DNA of 64,000 bases from an uncultured bacterium (GCA_905214545.1 CAJMMO010000002.1:124001-188000); one strand, 5' to 3'; positions 1-9,340 are shown, counted from the first letter of the stretch. Notes: generated by a model not told the origin, from the letters alone. Numbers and translations: made by a program.

Positions 1-2031
1 CTTTGACTCAGGTTCATCAGCACTTGCCGGCTTCTTAGCGGTCTTCTTGTCGCGGTGTTCCATGGCGGCTTTAGCTTGTTCGTAAGTCAAAGCGCCGTGT
101 TCGGTCGGAAATTCGCTTTGTTCTTCGTCCGGCATCTTGCCCTCTTTGTACAAGGACATGATCTGCTTTTCGTTCAAGGTCTCGTACTTGAGCAGGGCTT
201 CCGCGATCAGCTTGTGCTTTTCACGGTTTTCTTGCACGACCTTGATGGCAGTCTTGTGACCTTCGTCCAAGATCTTGCGCACTGCCGCGTCAATTTGGGC
301 AGCAGTCTTTTCGCTGTATGGCTTCGTGCCGTACTGGTCGACGTTGCCGCCCTCTTTTTCGAGTTCGACCATGCCGACTTCGTCGCTCATGCCGTACATC
401 GTGACCATCGAGCGGGCGATCTGCGTTGCCTGCTCAAAGTCGTTGGAGGCCCCAGTGGATTGGTCGCCGACGACGACCTCTTCACCGGCACGCCCGCCCA
501 TCAGGCCGGCTACTTGTTCCATCAGCTGTTTTTTAGTCAAAAGGTATTCATCATCTTTTGGCAGCATCAGGTTGTAACCGCCGGCGCGGCCGCGCGGCAC
601 GATCGTAACCTTGCGCACAGTCCGCGAATCGCTCAAGACCAGGCCGACGATAGCGTGGCCGGCTTCGTGGAAGGCCACGCGTCTGCGCTCTTTCGGCGAG
701 ATGATCCGGTCTTTTTTGGCAGGACCGGCGATCACACGGTCTTCGGCTTCGTCAATGTCGGAGGCGTCGATCTGGGTTTCATTGCGCCGGGCAGCGACTA
801 AGGCAGCTTCGTTCAAGACGTTCTCCAAGTCGGCACCCACAAAGCCAGGGGTCTGGCGGGCGACTTCTTTCAAGTCGACGTCAGGTGCCAGCGGCTTGTT
901 CTTGGCGTGGACGCGTAAAATAGCTTCACGGCCCTTGACGTCAGGCGCACCGACCAGGACTTTCCGGTCGAAACGGCCTGGCCGCAGCAGGGCTTGGTCT
1001 AAGACGTCGGAACGGTTGGTAGCGGCGATGACGATGACGCCTTCGTTGCCGGTGAAACCATCCATTTCAACCAGCAACTGGTTCAAGGTCTGCTCGCGCT
1101 CGTCGTTGCCGCCGCCCATGCCGTTGCCGCGCTGGCGGCCGATGGCGTCGATTTCGTCGATGAAGATGATGCTTGGCGCGTTCTTCTTGGCCGTTTCAAA
1201 CAGGTCACGGACACGAGAAGCACCGACACCGACGAACATTTCTACGAAGTCTGAACCAGACATGGAGTAGAATGGCACGCCGGCTTCACCGGCAACCGCC
1301 CGGGCCAGCAAAGTTTTACCAGTGCCCGGAGGGCCTTCCAGCAAAACACCGGCCGGGATGCGGGCACCCAGCTTCAGGTAGCGCGTTGGGTTGCGCAGGA
1401 ACTCGACGACTTCGACCAGTTCCTGTTTTTCCTCTTCTTCGCCGGCCACGTCGTCGAAGCGGACCTTGTTCTTGCTTGGGTCCTCAGGTTTGACATGGCT
1501 CTTGCCGAAGTTCATGACGCCGTTGCCGCCGCCGCGGCCGGTCTGATTCATCATCATCCAGAGCATGACGATGAAGATCAGAGTCGGCACCAGCATGACC
1601 AAGGTGGAGATCCAGGTGCCTGATTGCGACTCGCCTTGGGAAGTGATGGTGGCGCCGTGCTGCCGGCCCAGGTTTTGGACTTCTCTGACGGAAGAATCGT
1701 TAGTCAGCATCGTGGTGGAGAAGTGGCTCACCTTGGCGCTGCGGGCGTTTGCGCCGCCCATGTTCAGCAAACCGGCATTGCCGCTCTTCACGGTTTGAGG
1801 CTTGCGGTAAGACCCGGTGACAGTGTAGACGCCGTTGGCCGGCTGTACGCTGAAGCTCTTGATCTTATCGTTTTTCAGCTGTTTGACAAATTTCGAATAG
1901 CTGATGGTGGTCGAGCCGTTGTCGTTGGAGCTCGAACCGCCTAAGGCCCAATTAATACCGGCGAGAAGAAGCACAAAAACAACAATGTAGAAAAGGCCGT
2001 TTGATAAGAGCCGATTCCGTCTATGCTTCAT
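1..2031 (-). CDS. ftsH: ATP-dependent zinc metalloprotease FtsH (3' end cut by window edge)
   Basis: Membrane-anchored AAA+ protease that degrades misassembled membrane proteins and short-lived regulators. 677 residues are visible and the C-terminal end runs off the window. In order: an N-terminal membrane segment (residues about 13-31), an extracytoplasmic stretch rich in Ser/Asn, a second membrane segment ending before MMMNQTGRGGG, the AAA module with Walker A GPPGTGKT near residue 231 and Walker B IIFIDEIDAIG, the arginine-finger region RPGRFDRK, and the zinc-protease motif HEAGH near residue 453. The start ATG is preceded by GGAGG at good spacing. It follows tilS by 80 bp; the hprT gene usually found between them in Firmicutes is absent. 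Confidence 0.97.
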   Translation of the reverse strand, partial: MKHRRNRLLSNGLFYIVVFVLLLAGINWALGGSSSNDNGSTTISYSKFVKQLKNDKIKSFSVQPANGVYTVTGSYRKPQTVKSGNAGLLNMGGANARSAKVSHFSTTMLTNDSSVREVQNLGRQHGATITSQGESQSGTWISTLVMLVPTLIFIVMLWMMMNQTGRGGGNGVMNFGKSHVKPEDPSKNKVRFDDVAGEEEEKQELVEVVEFLRNPTRYLKLGARIPAGVLLEGPPGTGKTLLARAVAGEAGVPFYSMSGSDFVEMFVGVGASRVRDLFETAKKNAPSIIFIDEIDAIGRQRGNGMGGGNDEREQTLNQLLVEMDGFTGNEGVIVIAATNRSDVLDQALLRPGRFDRKVLVGAPDVKGREAILRVHAKNKPLAPDVDLKEVARQTPGFVGADLENVLNEAALVAARRNETQIDASDIDEAEDRVIAGPAKKDRIISPKERRRVAFHEAGHAIVGLVLSDSRTVRKVTIVPRGRAGGYNLMLPKDDEYLLTKKQLMEQVAGLMGGRAGEEVVVGDQSTGASNDFEQATQIARSMVTMYGMSDEVGMVELEKEGGNVDQYGTKPYSEKTAAQIDAAVRKILDEGHKTAIKVVQENREKHKLIAEALLKYETLNEKQIMSLYKEGKMPDEEQSEFPTEHGALTYEQAKAAMEHRDKKTAKKPASADEPESK

Positions 2032-2111
2032 ACTTTACCTCCGATTAATTATTTCCTAGTAGTTAGCAAGTCTAACACTTTTAAAATTAAAAGACTATTA
2101 ACTAGACTGTC

Positions 2112-3353
2112 CTATTCTACCAAAGCCTGCAAGGAATAGCGAACAAAAGCCTGGGAAAATAGCTGGTTTTGGTAGGCGCCCAGCACTAAGACGGGGTCGT
2201 CTTGGGCAAAAATGGTCAGGCAGTACCGACTGAGTTTGCTGGGGAGATGCGCCTGGGCTAAAAACTTCTTGGCCTTGGCGTGCTGGCCGGAGGCCAAAGC
2301 CAGGCGGCTGCCGGCGGGCAGGCCGCCAAAGCGCAGGCTGGCATCAGAAGCCGCATAGAAGTGCGCGACTTCTAAAGCAGTTTTGTCAGTCCGCAGCACA
2401 TACTTTTTTCCATTAAAAGAAAAAGGCTTGTCGACTTTAATGGCACCTGCATTAGGAGCAGCCAGCTCTTTTTTATTGATTAAAAACACGCGGTGGGGCT
2501 TAGTCAGAAAGTAAAAACCGCGGGTTTGGCCCTGGTCGTTGAAGTGCACGCGCACGCCCCAGAGCTGGAAAGTTTGCCAGGCTAAAAATGAGGACAGCTT
2601 GTGCCCAGTCAAGCTGGTTTCAAAAGAAAAGATCCCCGGCGCAAAGTAGCTGGCTTCAGGATAAGAAGCGAACAGCTCGCTTTGCTCACTTTCTAATTCA
2701 CCCATGCTCTGGCAAAAGCGGTTAGCATGGGCCAGCAGCTCCGGGTTTTCCTTTTTTAAAAGCGGGACGACGTGGTGGCGCAGCCGGTTGCGGACCGTGC
2801 CGTCTTCTGCGTTGGTGGCATCCCTGATGTAGGAGATGCCGTGTGCTGCATCATAGTCAGCTAGTTCCTGCTTGCTGCAATTCAGCAAGGGACGCACAAG
2901 TGTGTAAGAAGCACGATGTTCTACCGGCTTCAAACTCGCCATCTCAAAGGGTGCGCCCGACCGGATCAGCTTCAACAAGACATTTTCCAGCACGTCGTCG
3001 GCCTGGTGGGCCGTCGCCACATACCGTGCGCCATATTTTTCCACTAATTTTTTAAAAAAGGCGTAGCGCACCTTTCTGGCAGCCGCCTCAATTCCGACGC
3101 TGGCCGGGCTTTGCCAGACGTAGTTTTCAAAAGTTAAGCTGTGTTCATTGCAGTATTGCTCTAACAGCTCGGCTTCCTTGTGCGAGTCCGGCCGCAGGCG
3201 GTGGTCAACGTGGGCCACGATGATCTCAGCCTCCGTTTCCTGCAGCAGCGCCAGCAAAGCCATCGAGTCCGGCCCGCCCGACACCGCCGCAACCACTGTT
3301 TGCCCAGCCAGCGGCAGTCCTTCTTTTTTAAAAAAAGCAGCGATTTGGTTCAT
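2112..3353 (-). CDS. tilS: tRNA(Ile)-lysidine synthase TilS
   Basis: Modifies C34 of tRNA-Ile(CAU) to lysidine so that it reads AUA and is charged with isoleucine; essential in most bacteria. The 413-residue protein opens with the N-type ATP-pyrophosphatase P-loop SGGPDS (residues about 25-30), followed by HVDHRLRPDS and the AHQADDVLENVL segment typical of TilS. The C-terminal part (about 220-413) is the substrate-binding region and is less conserved. It lies in the S1 protein-tilS-ftsH run, as in many Firmicutes, with a short gap after the upstream S1-domain gene. Confidence 0.95.
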   Translation of the reverse strand: MNQIAAFFKKEGLPLAGQTVVAAVSGGPDSMALLALLQETEAEIIVAHVDHRLRPDSHKEAELLEQYCNEHSLTFENYVWQSPASVGIEAAARKVRYAFFKKLVEKYGARYVATAHQADDVLENVLLKLIRSGAPFEMASLKPVEHRASYTLVRPLLNCSKQELADYDAAHGISYIRDATNAEDGTVRNRLRHHVVPLLKKENPELLAHANRFCQSMGELESEQSELFASYPEASYFAPGIFSFETSLTGHKLSSFLAWQTFQLWGVRVHFNDQGQTRGFYFLTKPHRVFLINKKELAAPNAGAIKVDKPFSFNGKKYVLRTDKTALEVAHFYAASDASLRFGGLPAGSRLALASGQHAKAKKFLAQAHLPSKLSRYCLTIFAQDDPVLVLGAYQNQLFSQAFVRYSLQALVE

Positions 3354-3378
3354 GATTCCTTCAAAAAAAATACAGCCT

Positions 3379-3732
3379 TTACAGCTGCATTTGTTTAAAC
3401 TTCTTGATTTTCTGATCAGCGTCTTGAGTCAGCTTCGTCAGCTGGTCCGCCAGCTTGCCGTCCGGCACCGCGCTATATTCGTTGGTCGGGTCGACCAAGT
3501 CCGGGTCGCCGACCCTGGTCAGCGACAAGACGATACGGCGGCCGCGGTGCTGGCTGATCACAACTCTGACCTGGTCGCCGGCCCGGTAGCGGTGGCGCAT
3601 CGTCGCCCAGCTGCTGCCGAAGTCTTGCGGCGGCACCAAGCCGAAGCGCTTGTTGGGCAAGCCCACGTAGATGCCGGCATCGGTGACTTTCTGAACGTCG
3701 CCGTCAAGCCGCAGTCCTACGGGCAGTCTCAT
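3379..3732 (-). CDS. S1 RNA-binding domain protein (YabR-like)
   Basis: A 117-residue protein consisting mainly of one S1 OB-fold domain (residues about 5-75: the GDVQKVTDAGIYVGLP turn, then RIVLSLTRVG) and a charged, Lys-rich tail. Homologues next to divIC are called YabR in Bacillus; they bind RNA and associate with ribosomes, but no precise role is agreed. Its start overlaps the end of divIC by four bases (ATGA), so the two are very likely translationally coupled. The family call is firm; the function is only generic RNA binding. Confidence 0.85.
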   Translation of the reverse strand: MRLPVGLRLDGDVQKVTDAGIYVGLPNKRFGLVPPQDFGSSWATMRHRYRAGDQVRVVISQHRGRRIVLSLTRVGDPDLVDPTNEYSAVPDGKLADQLTKLTQDADQKIKKFKQMQL

Positions 3733-4106
3733 TGGTCATCCCCCGCCTTTTCCGGCACGTTGTAGATCGTTTCGCCCGGCTTTGAGTAGTAGTACTTGTA
3801 GCGCACCATCTTAGCCAGGTATTCCGGGTCGTTCAAGTCGGAGACCTTGCCCTTCAGGGTGTTGTTGGCCTTGCGCAGCTTGGTAGCCTTGGCCCGGGTC
3901 ACTGCGGCCTGCTGGTTGATCTGGTTTGTCTGCACAATCTTGATCCCCAGCTGGATGCCTAAAAGTCCGATGAGCAGGGTAAAACCGGCGATGATGCGGT
4001 TGCGGCGCACACGTCTGACCTCTTTGGCATGACGTTTTTGTTTTTGTAAAAGGCGCTGCACCCGCGCTTCGTCGCTTAATGCGTTATAAATTCTCGGCTC
4101 TTGCAT
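3729..4106 (-). CDS. divIC: Cell-division protein DivIC (FtsB-like septum initiator)
   Basis: Bitopic division protein of the FtsL-DivIB-DivIC subcomplex that activates septal peptidoglycan synthesis. The 125-residue chain has a basic cytoplasmic N-terminus (about 1-38), one membrane segment (about 39-58, IIAGFTLLIGLLGIQLGI), then an extracellular coiled coil with Asn/Gln/Leu heptads and the conserved LNDPEYLAKMVRYKYYYSKPGE segment in split form near residues 90-115. Its position before the S1 gene and tilS matches the conserved Firmicutes order. A promoter with a consensus -10 sits upstream. Confidence 0.93.
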   Translation of the reverse strand: MQEPRIYNALSDEARVQRLLQKQKRHAKEVRRVRRNRIIAGFTLLIGLLGIQLGIKIVQTNQINQQAAVTRAKATKLRKANNTLKGKVSDLNDPEYLAKMVRYKYYYSKPGETIYNVPEKAGDDQ

Positions 4107-4144
4107 TGATCTTACCCCTGTTTCACGCAGTCTTCGTTATCATA

Positions 4145-4173
4145 ATTATAACAAGCACGCCGCCCTTTGTCAT
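4145..4173 (-). promoter_or_regulatory. Sigma-A-type promoter for divIC
   Basis: On the minus strand, ATGACA, 17 bases, then TATAAT, about 40 bp upstream of the divIC start. The -10 is perfect and the -35 matches at four positions. The gap between rqcP and divIC is 111 bp and holds no gene, which fits a separate transcription start for divIC-S1-tilS(-ftsH). Confidence 0.6.
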
Positions 4174-4217
4174 CAGGGCTTAAGATTACAAAACTGTTTC
4201 ACGTTATGAAAAAAGGG

Positions 4218-4460
4218 CTAGTCGATCAATTCGTAAAGCTGGCTTGCTTCAGCCTTTTTGGTCGTGTCGCGCAGCTCTAAAACCCGCGCCTTAATGGTCT
4301 TGTTGCCCAAGCTAAGAGTCAGCTCGTCGCCGATCTTCAAGTCATAGCTCGACTTGACCGGGCGGCCGTTGACGCTCACGCGGCCTTGATCAGCCATTTG
4401 CTTAGCCACCGGGCGTCTTTTTACCAGTCTGGATACCTTTAAAAACTTGTCTACTCTCAT
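4218..4460 (-). CDS. rqcP: S4-domain RNA-binding protein RqcP (YabO/Hsp15-like)
   Basis: Small S4-fold protein of 80 residues (MRVDKFLKVSRLVKRR...). In Bacillus the orthologue YabO/RqcP assists RqcH during C-terminal alanine tailing on stalled 50S subunits. The S4 motif RPVAKQMADQGRVSVNG is clear. A longer frame begins 12 codons upstream, but the ATG used here has AAGGAG at the right distance and matches the family start. The Shine-Dalgarno overlaps the mfd stop region, so it is co-transcribed with mfd. Confidence 0.9.
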   Translation of the reverse strand: MRVDKFLKVSRLVKRRPVAKQMADQGRVSVNGRPVKSSYDLKIGDELTLSLGNKTIKARVLELRDTTKKAEASQLYELID

Positions 4461-4470
4461 TGTTTGCTCC

Positions 4471-7400
4471 TTACCGCTGCATGATGTCTGCAGCACTGCC
4501 TAAAAATTCGTTTAGTTCGTTAAACAGCTGCCTGTTTTTGACCTGGTCGGGCAGCTCCAGCAAGATGCTCAGCCGCTTGGCCTGATCTAGACTAACTCGG
4601 GCGCGCCAGCTGACGTGTTCCAAGGCCCGGAAGATGTTCGGCCCCTCCAGCTCGCGGCTGGCCCGGTTGTTGAACAAGACCGCGATCTTGCCCTGGTTTT
4701 GGCGGACGTGGAGCACGCCCGCACTGTCGGCAACCGTCTTCAGCTTGGCCGCGTCCAGCAGGTTTTCCACGCTGGCCGGGTAGTCGCCGAAGCGGTCGAT
4801 CAGCTCGTCTTCGACGTCCTGAGCCTCTTCCTCGCTGGCGATGGCCTTGATCCGCTTGTAAAACTCGATCTTCTGCTCCTGGTCAGTGATGTAAGTATCA
4901 GGGATATAGGCCTCGATGTCCAGCACGATCTCGGAGTCTGACCGGTGCTGTTTTTTGGCACTGCCCTTGCGCTCTTTGATGGCGTCGGCCAGCATCTGCG
5001 AGTACAGGTCGTAGCCGACGCTGTTGATAAAGCCGTGCTGCTGGGCGCCCAGCATGTTGCCGGCCCCGCGGATGGCCAAGTCGCGCATGGCGATCTTAAA
5101 GCCGCTGCCCAGCTCGGTGAAGTCGCGGATCGCGTTCAGCCTTTTTTCGCCCACCTCGGTCAAGACCTTGTTCGGCCGGTACAGGAAGTAGGCGTAGGCC
5201 AGCCGCGCGCTGCGTCCGATGCGGCCGCGCAGCTGGTAGAGCTGGCTTAGGCCGTAGTGGTCGGCGTTTTCGATGATCATCGTGTTCACGTTCGGCATGT
5301 CGATGCCCGTTTCGATGATGGTCGTCGTCACCAGGATGTCGAACTCGCGGTTCATGAAGCTGTAGAGCACGTCCTCCAACTGGTTTTGGTTCATGCGGCC
5401 GTGGATGTATTCGATCTTGGCCTCGGGCACGAGCTTTTGCAGCCGCTCGGTCGTTTCGTCGATGTCGTCGATTCTGTTATGCAGGAAAAAGACCTGGCCG
5501 TCACGCTGCAGCTCGCGCAGGCAAGCCTGGCGCACGACGCTTGGCACCTCGTCCATGACATAGGTCTGGATCGGGTAGCGGTTGGCCGGCGGCGTCTCCA
5601 TGACCGACAGGTCGCGTGCGCCCACCATTGACATGTGCAGCGTCCGCGGGATCGGCGTCGCCGTCAGGGTCAGCACATCCACGTTGGCCTTCAACTGCTT
5701 CAATTTTTCCTTGTGCTTGACGCCAAAGCGCTGCTCTTCGTCGATGATGAGCAGGCCTAAGTCCTTGAAGCGGATGTCTTTTGACAGCAGCCGGTGGGTG
5801 CCGACGACGATGTCCAGCTGGCCGCTGGCCAAGTCGGACAAGATCTTCTTGGTCTCAGCAGCCGTCTGGAAGCGCGACAGGATCGCAAACTTCACCGGGA
5901 AGTTCTTAAAGCGCGCCTGCATGGTCTCAAAGTGCTGCTGGGCCAGGATCGTGGTCGGTACTAAAAAGGCGACCTGCTTGTTGTCCTGGACTGCCTTAAA
6001 GGCTGCCCGCAGCGCGACTTCGGTCTTGCCGAAGCCCACATCCCCGACGAGCAGCCGGTCCATCGGCACCGGCTTTTCCATGTCGGCTTTGACCTCTTTG
6101 ACGGCCTGGAGCTGGTCAGGCGTTTCCGTGTAAGGGAAGCTGGCCTCAAACTCGTGCTGGAGTTCGTCGTCAGGCGAAAAGGCAAAGCCTTTTTCTGATT
6201 CACGCTGGGCGTAGAGCTCGATCAGGTCGTCGGCGATGTCTTCGACCTTGCTTTGGACCCGGCTCTTGGTCTTGGCCCACTCGCTGCCGCCCAGCTTGTT
6301 GATGTGCGGCTTGTGGCCTTCTGAGCCCGTGTATTTTTGCACTAAGCGCAGCTGGTCGGCCGGCACGAAGAGCTGGTCGTGGTGCTGGTAGGTGATCGTG
6401 ATGTAGTCGCGCTTTTTGCCGTCGACTTCTAAAGTCTTGATGCCCTCAAAGCGGCCGATACCGTGGTTGACGTGGACGACGTAGTCGCCGGGCTTCAGCT
6501 CGGTGTAGTTGCGCAGCCGCTGGGCGTTTTCCAAGGTCTTGACGCGCTTTTTGCGCTTTTGGACGCTGTTGAATAATTCGCGCTCGGTCAAGTAAACCAA
6601 GTTGACGGTTGGCAGGCTAAAGCCCTGGGCAAAGCCGCCGACGACCAGCTGGGGCGAACCTTGCATCAGGTTGTCTAAGCTGGTCTCGGGCGTCGCCAGG
6701 CCGTATTCGGCAAAGCTCTGGCTGATCTGGCGCAGGCGCTTGACACTGTTGGCCTGGAAGATGACCGTCTGGCCCGTTTTCTGCCATTCGGCCAGCCGGT
6801 TTTTCAGCATGTTCAGCTGGCTGAAGAACTGCTCGGCTTCTTGGGTCGGCCAGTTGTATAAGCCGGCGAGCTTCACGCGCCCGACGCCTTGCTGGAACAT
6901 GGACAAGTAAAGTTTTGCGTGCGTGTCTTTTTTTAAGACCTGGCTGAAAGGCAGCCGCAGCTTCTGGTCGGGCAGCCAGCTGCCTTGTTCAACGGCCTCT
7001 TTTAAAAAGGCTTCGTTGGCCGCATCCACTGCCTTAGTCTCTTTTTGGATCTGGGCCCAGTCGTCAAACAGCAAGACGCCGTCGTCTGCCAAATAAGAAG
7101 CCAGGCTCACTGGCTTTGGCAGCAGGAAGTCGATCAAAAAGGCGTAGTCTTGCGGCAGCTGGCCCTGCTCTAAGGCCGCCAGGCTGTCGGCATAGCGCTT
7201 GGCCGCAGTCGGCGTCTTCTTCAAGGCCGCCTGCAGCCGCTTGCCAGCCTCAATCAACTGGTCCTCAGTAAAGACCCGGTCTTGCGCAGCCCCAATGCGG
7301 ACCTGTTTTAAAGCTTCCCCGCTGCGCTGCGTGCTGGGGTCAAACTCCTTGACCGTGTCGACCGTGTCGCCGAAGAATTCCACCCGCACCGGGTTTTCCC

Positions 7401-7953
7401 GGTCCAGCGGGTAGACGTCTAAGATGTCGCCGCGCTGGGCGAATTCGCCGGGCCGCGCCACGATGTTTTCGCGCTGGTAGCCTAAGGCAGCCAAATGAGC
7501 TGGCACTTGTGCCAGCTCTTGGTCTTCATCAGGGATAAAGGTCAAACCGCCCTGGTTGAAGCTGCTAGCAGCCGCCAGCTTGTACTGCAGGCCCTGCACA
7601 GTCGTCACGACCACGCCGCGGCCAGAATCCAGCAGCTGCAAGGCAGCCAAGCGCTGGCTCAGCTCGTCGGCCGACGCAAACGAAGCCTGCGTCGAAATCG
7701 TCGGGTCGACCGGGAAGTTCTGCACCAGGTCGTCGCCCAGCAGGCTCGTCAAGGCCGCGTATACGTTTTGCGCCTTGTTCTCGGTCGGTTCAACTAAGAT
7801 TAAAGATTTATGAAAATGATTATTTAAAAAGTAGACCAGCGCGTTGAGCACGCCAGCGCTCACACCCGTGAGCAGGAAGTTTTTGTTTTTTTCTAATGAG
7901 TTTAAAAAATCAGTCAGTTGTTCATCCTGACTGATCAATTCTGAAAATTTCAT
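4471..7953 (-). CDS. mfd: Transcription-repair coupling factor Mfd
   Basis: Full-length 1160-residue superfamily 2 translocase that displaces stalled RNA polymerase and recruits UvrA. Visible in order: UvrB-like N-terminal modules (about 1-350), the CarD-like RNAP-interaction domain (near 490, PGDYVVHVNHGIGRFEG), Walker A GDVGFGKTE near 641, the DEEQ box IIDEEQRFG near 736, motifs LTATPIPRT and GRIGRS, the translocation motif with IRGAGNMLGAQQHG near 960, and the C-terminal regulatory domain. It starts two bases after the pth stop, as in the conserved pth-mfd pair, and continues into rqcP. Confidence 0.97.
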   Translation of the reverse strand: MKFSELISQDEQLTDFLNSLEKNKNFLLTGVSAGVLNALVYFLNNHFHKSLILVEPTENKAQNVYAALTSLLGDDLVQNFPVDPTISTQASFASADELSQRLAALQLLDSGRGVVVTTVQGLQYKLAAASSFNQGGLTFIPDEDQELAQVPAHLAALGYQRENIVARPGEFAQRGDILDVYPLDRENPVRVEFFGDTVDTVKEFDPSTQRSGEALKQVRIGAAQDRVFTEDQLIEAGKRLQAALKKTPTAAKRYADSLAALEQGQLPQDYAFLIDFLLPKPVSLASYLADDGVLLFDDWAQIQKETKAVDAANEAFLKEAVEQGSWLPDQKLRLPFSQVLKKDTHAKLYLSMFQQGVGRVKLAGLYNWPTQEAEQFFSQLNMLKNRLAEWQKTGQTVIFQANSVKRLRQISQSFAEYGLATPETSLDNLMQGSPQLVVGGFAQGFSLPTVNLVYLTERELFNSVQKRKKRVKTLENAQRLRNYTELKPGDYVVHVNHGIGRFEGIKTLEVDGKKRDYITITYQHHDQLFVPADQLRLVQKYTGSEGHKPHINKLGGSEWAKTKSRVQSKVEDIADDLIELYAQRESEKGFAFSPDDELQHEFEASFPYTETPDQLQAVKEVKADMEKPVPMDRLLVGDVGFGKTEVALRAAFKAVQDNKQVAFLVPTTILAQQHFETMQARFKNFPVKFAILSRFQTAAETKKILSDLASGQLDIVVGTHRLLSKDIRFKDLGLLIIDEEQRFGVKHKEKLKQLKANVDVLTLTATPIPRTLHMSMVGARDLSVMETPPANRYPIQTYVMDEVPSVVRQACLRELQRDGQVFFLHNRIDDIDETTERLQKLVPEAKIEYIHGRMNQNQLEDVLYSFMNREFDILVTTTIIETGIDMPNVNTMIIENADHYGLSQLYQLRGRIGRSARLAYAYFLYRPNKVLTEVGEKRLNAIRDFTELGSGFKIAMRDLAIRGAGNMLGAQQHGFINSVGYDLYSQMLADAIKERKGSAKKQHRSDSEIVLDIEAYIPDTYITDQEQKIEFYKRIKAIASEEEAQDVEDELIDRFGDYPASVENLLDAAKLKTVADSAGVLHVRQNQGKIAVLFNNRASRELEGPNIFRALEHVSWRARVSLDQAKRLSILLELPDQVKNRQLFNELNEFLGSAADIMQR

Positions 7954-7955
7954 CT

Positions 7956-8501
7956 TTAATTGTACTTGTTCATCAAATACTGGGCGTCTTTACCGGCCAC
8001 AAAGTCGGCGATGGCGCCGCTGGCCTTTTCAAAGGAGGCATCCATCAGCTTTTGTTGCTCGGCGTCAAACGGGGTCAGCACCCAAGAAACCACCGTCGTC
8101 TTGCGCGGGTGGCGGATGCCGATCTTCAAGCGGTTGAAGTCGCTGCTGCCTAAGTCGGCGATGATCGACTTAATGCCGTTGTGGCCGCCGGACTTGCCCC
8201 CGGCGCGCACGCGCAGCTTGGCCAGCGGCAAATCCATGTCGTCGTGGATGATCAAGATATCGTTTGGCTTAATCTTGAAAAAATTGGCGAGCTGGGCGAT
8301 GCAGCGGCCCGAGTCGTTCATGTAGGTCTGCGGCTCGACGTAAATGGTGTCGCCGTCCTTGACCCACAGGCCGTCGAACTTATTTTTATTAAGTTCCAGG
8401 CCCTTTTTTGCCAAATAATAGTCCAAGGTCATAAAGCCCGTGTTATGCTTAGTGCGATCGTACTTTGCGCCTGGGTTGCCCAAGCCAGCGATTAATTTCA
8501 T
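7956..8501 (-). CDS. pth: Peptidyl-tRNA hydrolase
   Basis: Releases tRNA from peptidyl-tRNAs that drop off the ribosome. 181 residues from MKLIAGLGNPG; the catalytic His lies in KHNTGF (about residue 20), with the MNDSG and HDDMDLP motifs of the substrate channel. A frame extends six codons further upstream, but the ATG used has GGAGAAGG at correct spacing and matches the family N-terminus. First gene of the pth-mfd-rqcP unit. Confidence 0.95.
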   Translation of the reverse strand: MKLIAGLGNPGAKYDRTKHNTGFMTLDYYLAKKGLELNKNKFDGLWVKDGDTIYVEPQTYMNDSGRCIAQLANFFKIKPNDILIIHDDMDLPLAKLRVRAGGKSGGHNGIKSIIADLGSSDFNRLKIGIRHPRKTTVVSWVLTPFDAEQQKLMDASFEKASGAIADFVAGKDAQYLMNKYN

Positions 8502-8644
8502 GCCTTCTCCTCTTTTCACGTTTAAAAATTATAGCACAGATAAAAAGCAGACCTTATTGCAAGCTTTTGCAAACAAGATCTTTTTTATTTTTCGAAGAAT
8601 TGTTAAAATAGAATTAAAAAAACAAATCATTTGGAGGATTGCCT

Positions 8645-9325
8645 ATGCTGATTAAACCTTTAGTCCTTAAAAAGGAATTCTTGACTACAGTCAACGAAAA
8701 AGCAACTCTTGCGGAAGCATTGAAGATCCTGGAAGAATCGGGCTACCGTTGTGTGCCTATTTTGGACGACACCGGCACCATCTTCCGCGGCAACATCTAC
8801 AAGATGCACATTTACCGCCACAAGTCCCAGGGCGGTGACATGGACTTGCCTGTCACTTACCTTTTAAAGAATGCGACCAAGACGATCAAGGTCAACTCGC
8901 CATTCTACCGTGTCTTCTTCAACATCAAGGACCTGCCTTACATCGCAGTGCTTGATGAAGACAACAAGTTCTACGGCATCTTGACCCACGCCAGCCTGTT
9001 GCGCATGCTGTCCAACGCTTGGAACATCAACGACGGTTCTTACGTCCTGACTGTTTTAAGCGACAACAGCCGCGGCAATCTGACCAAGATCTGCAAGGCC
9101 ATCTACAAATTCTCCAACCTGGCCGGCTGCCTGACTTTGGATGTCGGCAAGGGCGAATTTGTCAGACGGACCCTGTTCACCCTGCCAGCAGGCGTCTCCA
9201 AGACGACTATGGAAAACATCGTGAACCGCATCCAGCGCAAGGGCTTTGTCGTAGCCGAGGTTGAAGACCTGCAAGCAGGCGTCACCTTGATGAGCGATGA
9301 AAACCCAGGCAAGTTTTTACAGTAA
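8645..9325 (+). CDS. CBS-domain protein with ACT-like C-terminus (CbpA-type c-di-AMP-binding candidate)
   Basis: 226 residues: two CBS motifs (about 1-130, including ILEESGYRCVPILDDTG and LPYIAVLDEDNKFYGILTHA), then an ACT-like beta-alpha region (about 138-215, SYVLTVLSDNS...). This architecture matches small Firmicutes CBS proteins such as Listeria and streptococcal CbpA, which bind cyclic-di-AMP; ligand binding here is inference. The ATG has GGAGG seven bases upstream; an in-frame TTG two codons earlier falls too close to it. The gene stands alone on the plus strand, divergent from pth and convergent with alr, with a shared terminator. Confidence 0.75.
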   Translation: MLIKPLVLKKEFLTTVNEKATLAEALKILEESGYRCVPILDDTGTIFRGNIYKMHIYRHKSQGGDMDLPVTYLLKNATKTIKVNSPFYRVFFNIKDLPYIAVLDEDNKFYGILTHASLLRMLSNAWNINDGSYVLTVLSDNSRGNLTKICKAIYKFSNLAGCLTLDVGKGEFVRRTLFTLPAGVSKTTMENIVNRIQRKGFVVAEVEDLQAGVTLMSDENPGKFLQ

Positions 9326-9340
9326 AATAAAAAAGCATAA

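Noticed and set aside
55..801. Long plus-strand frame opposite ftsH
   Set aside because: The opposite strand encodes FtsH with intact motifs; the frame is a by-product of codon bias.
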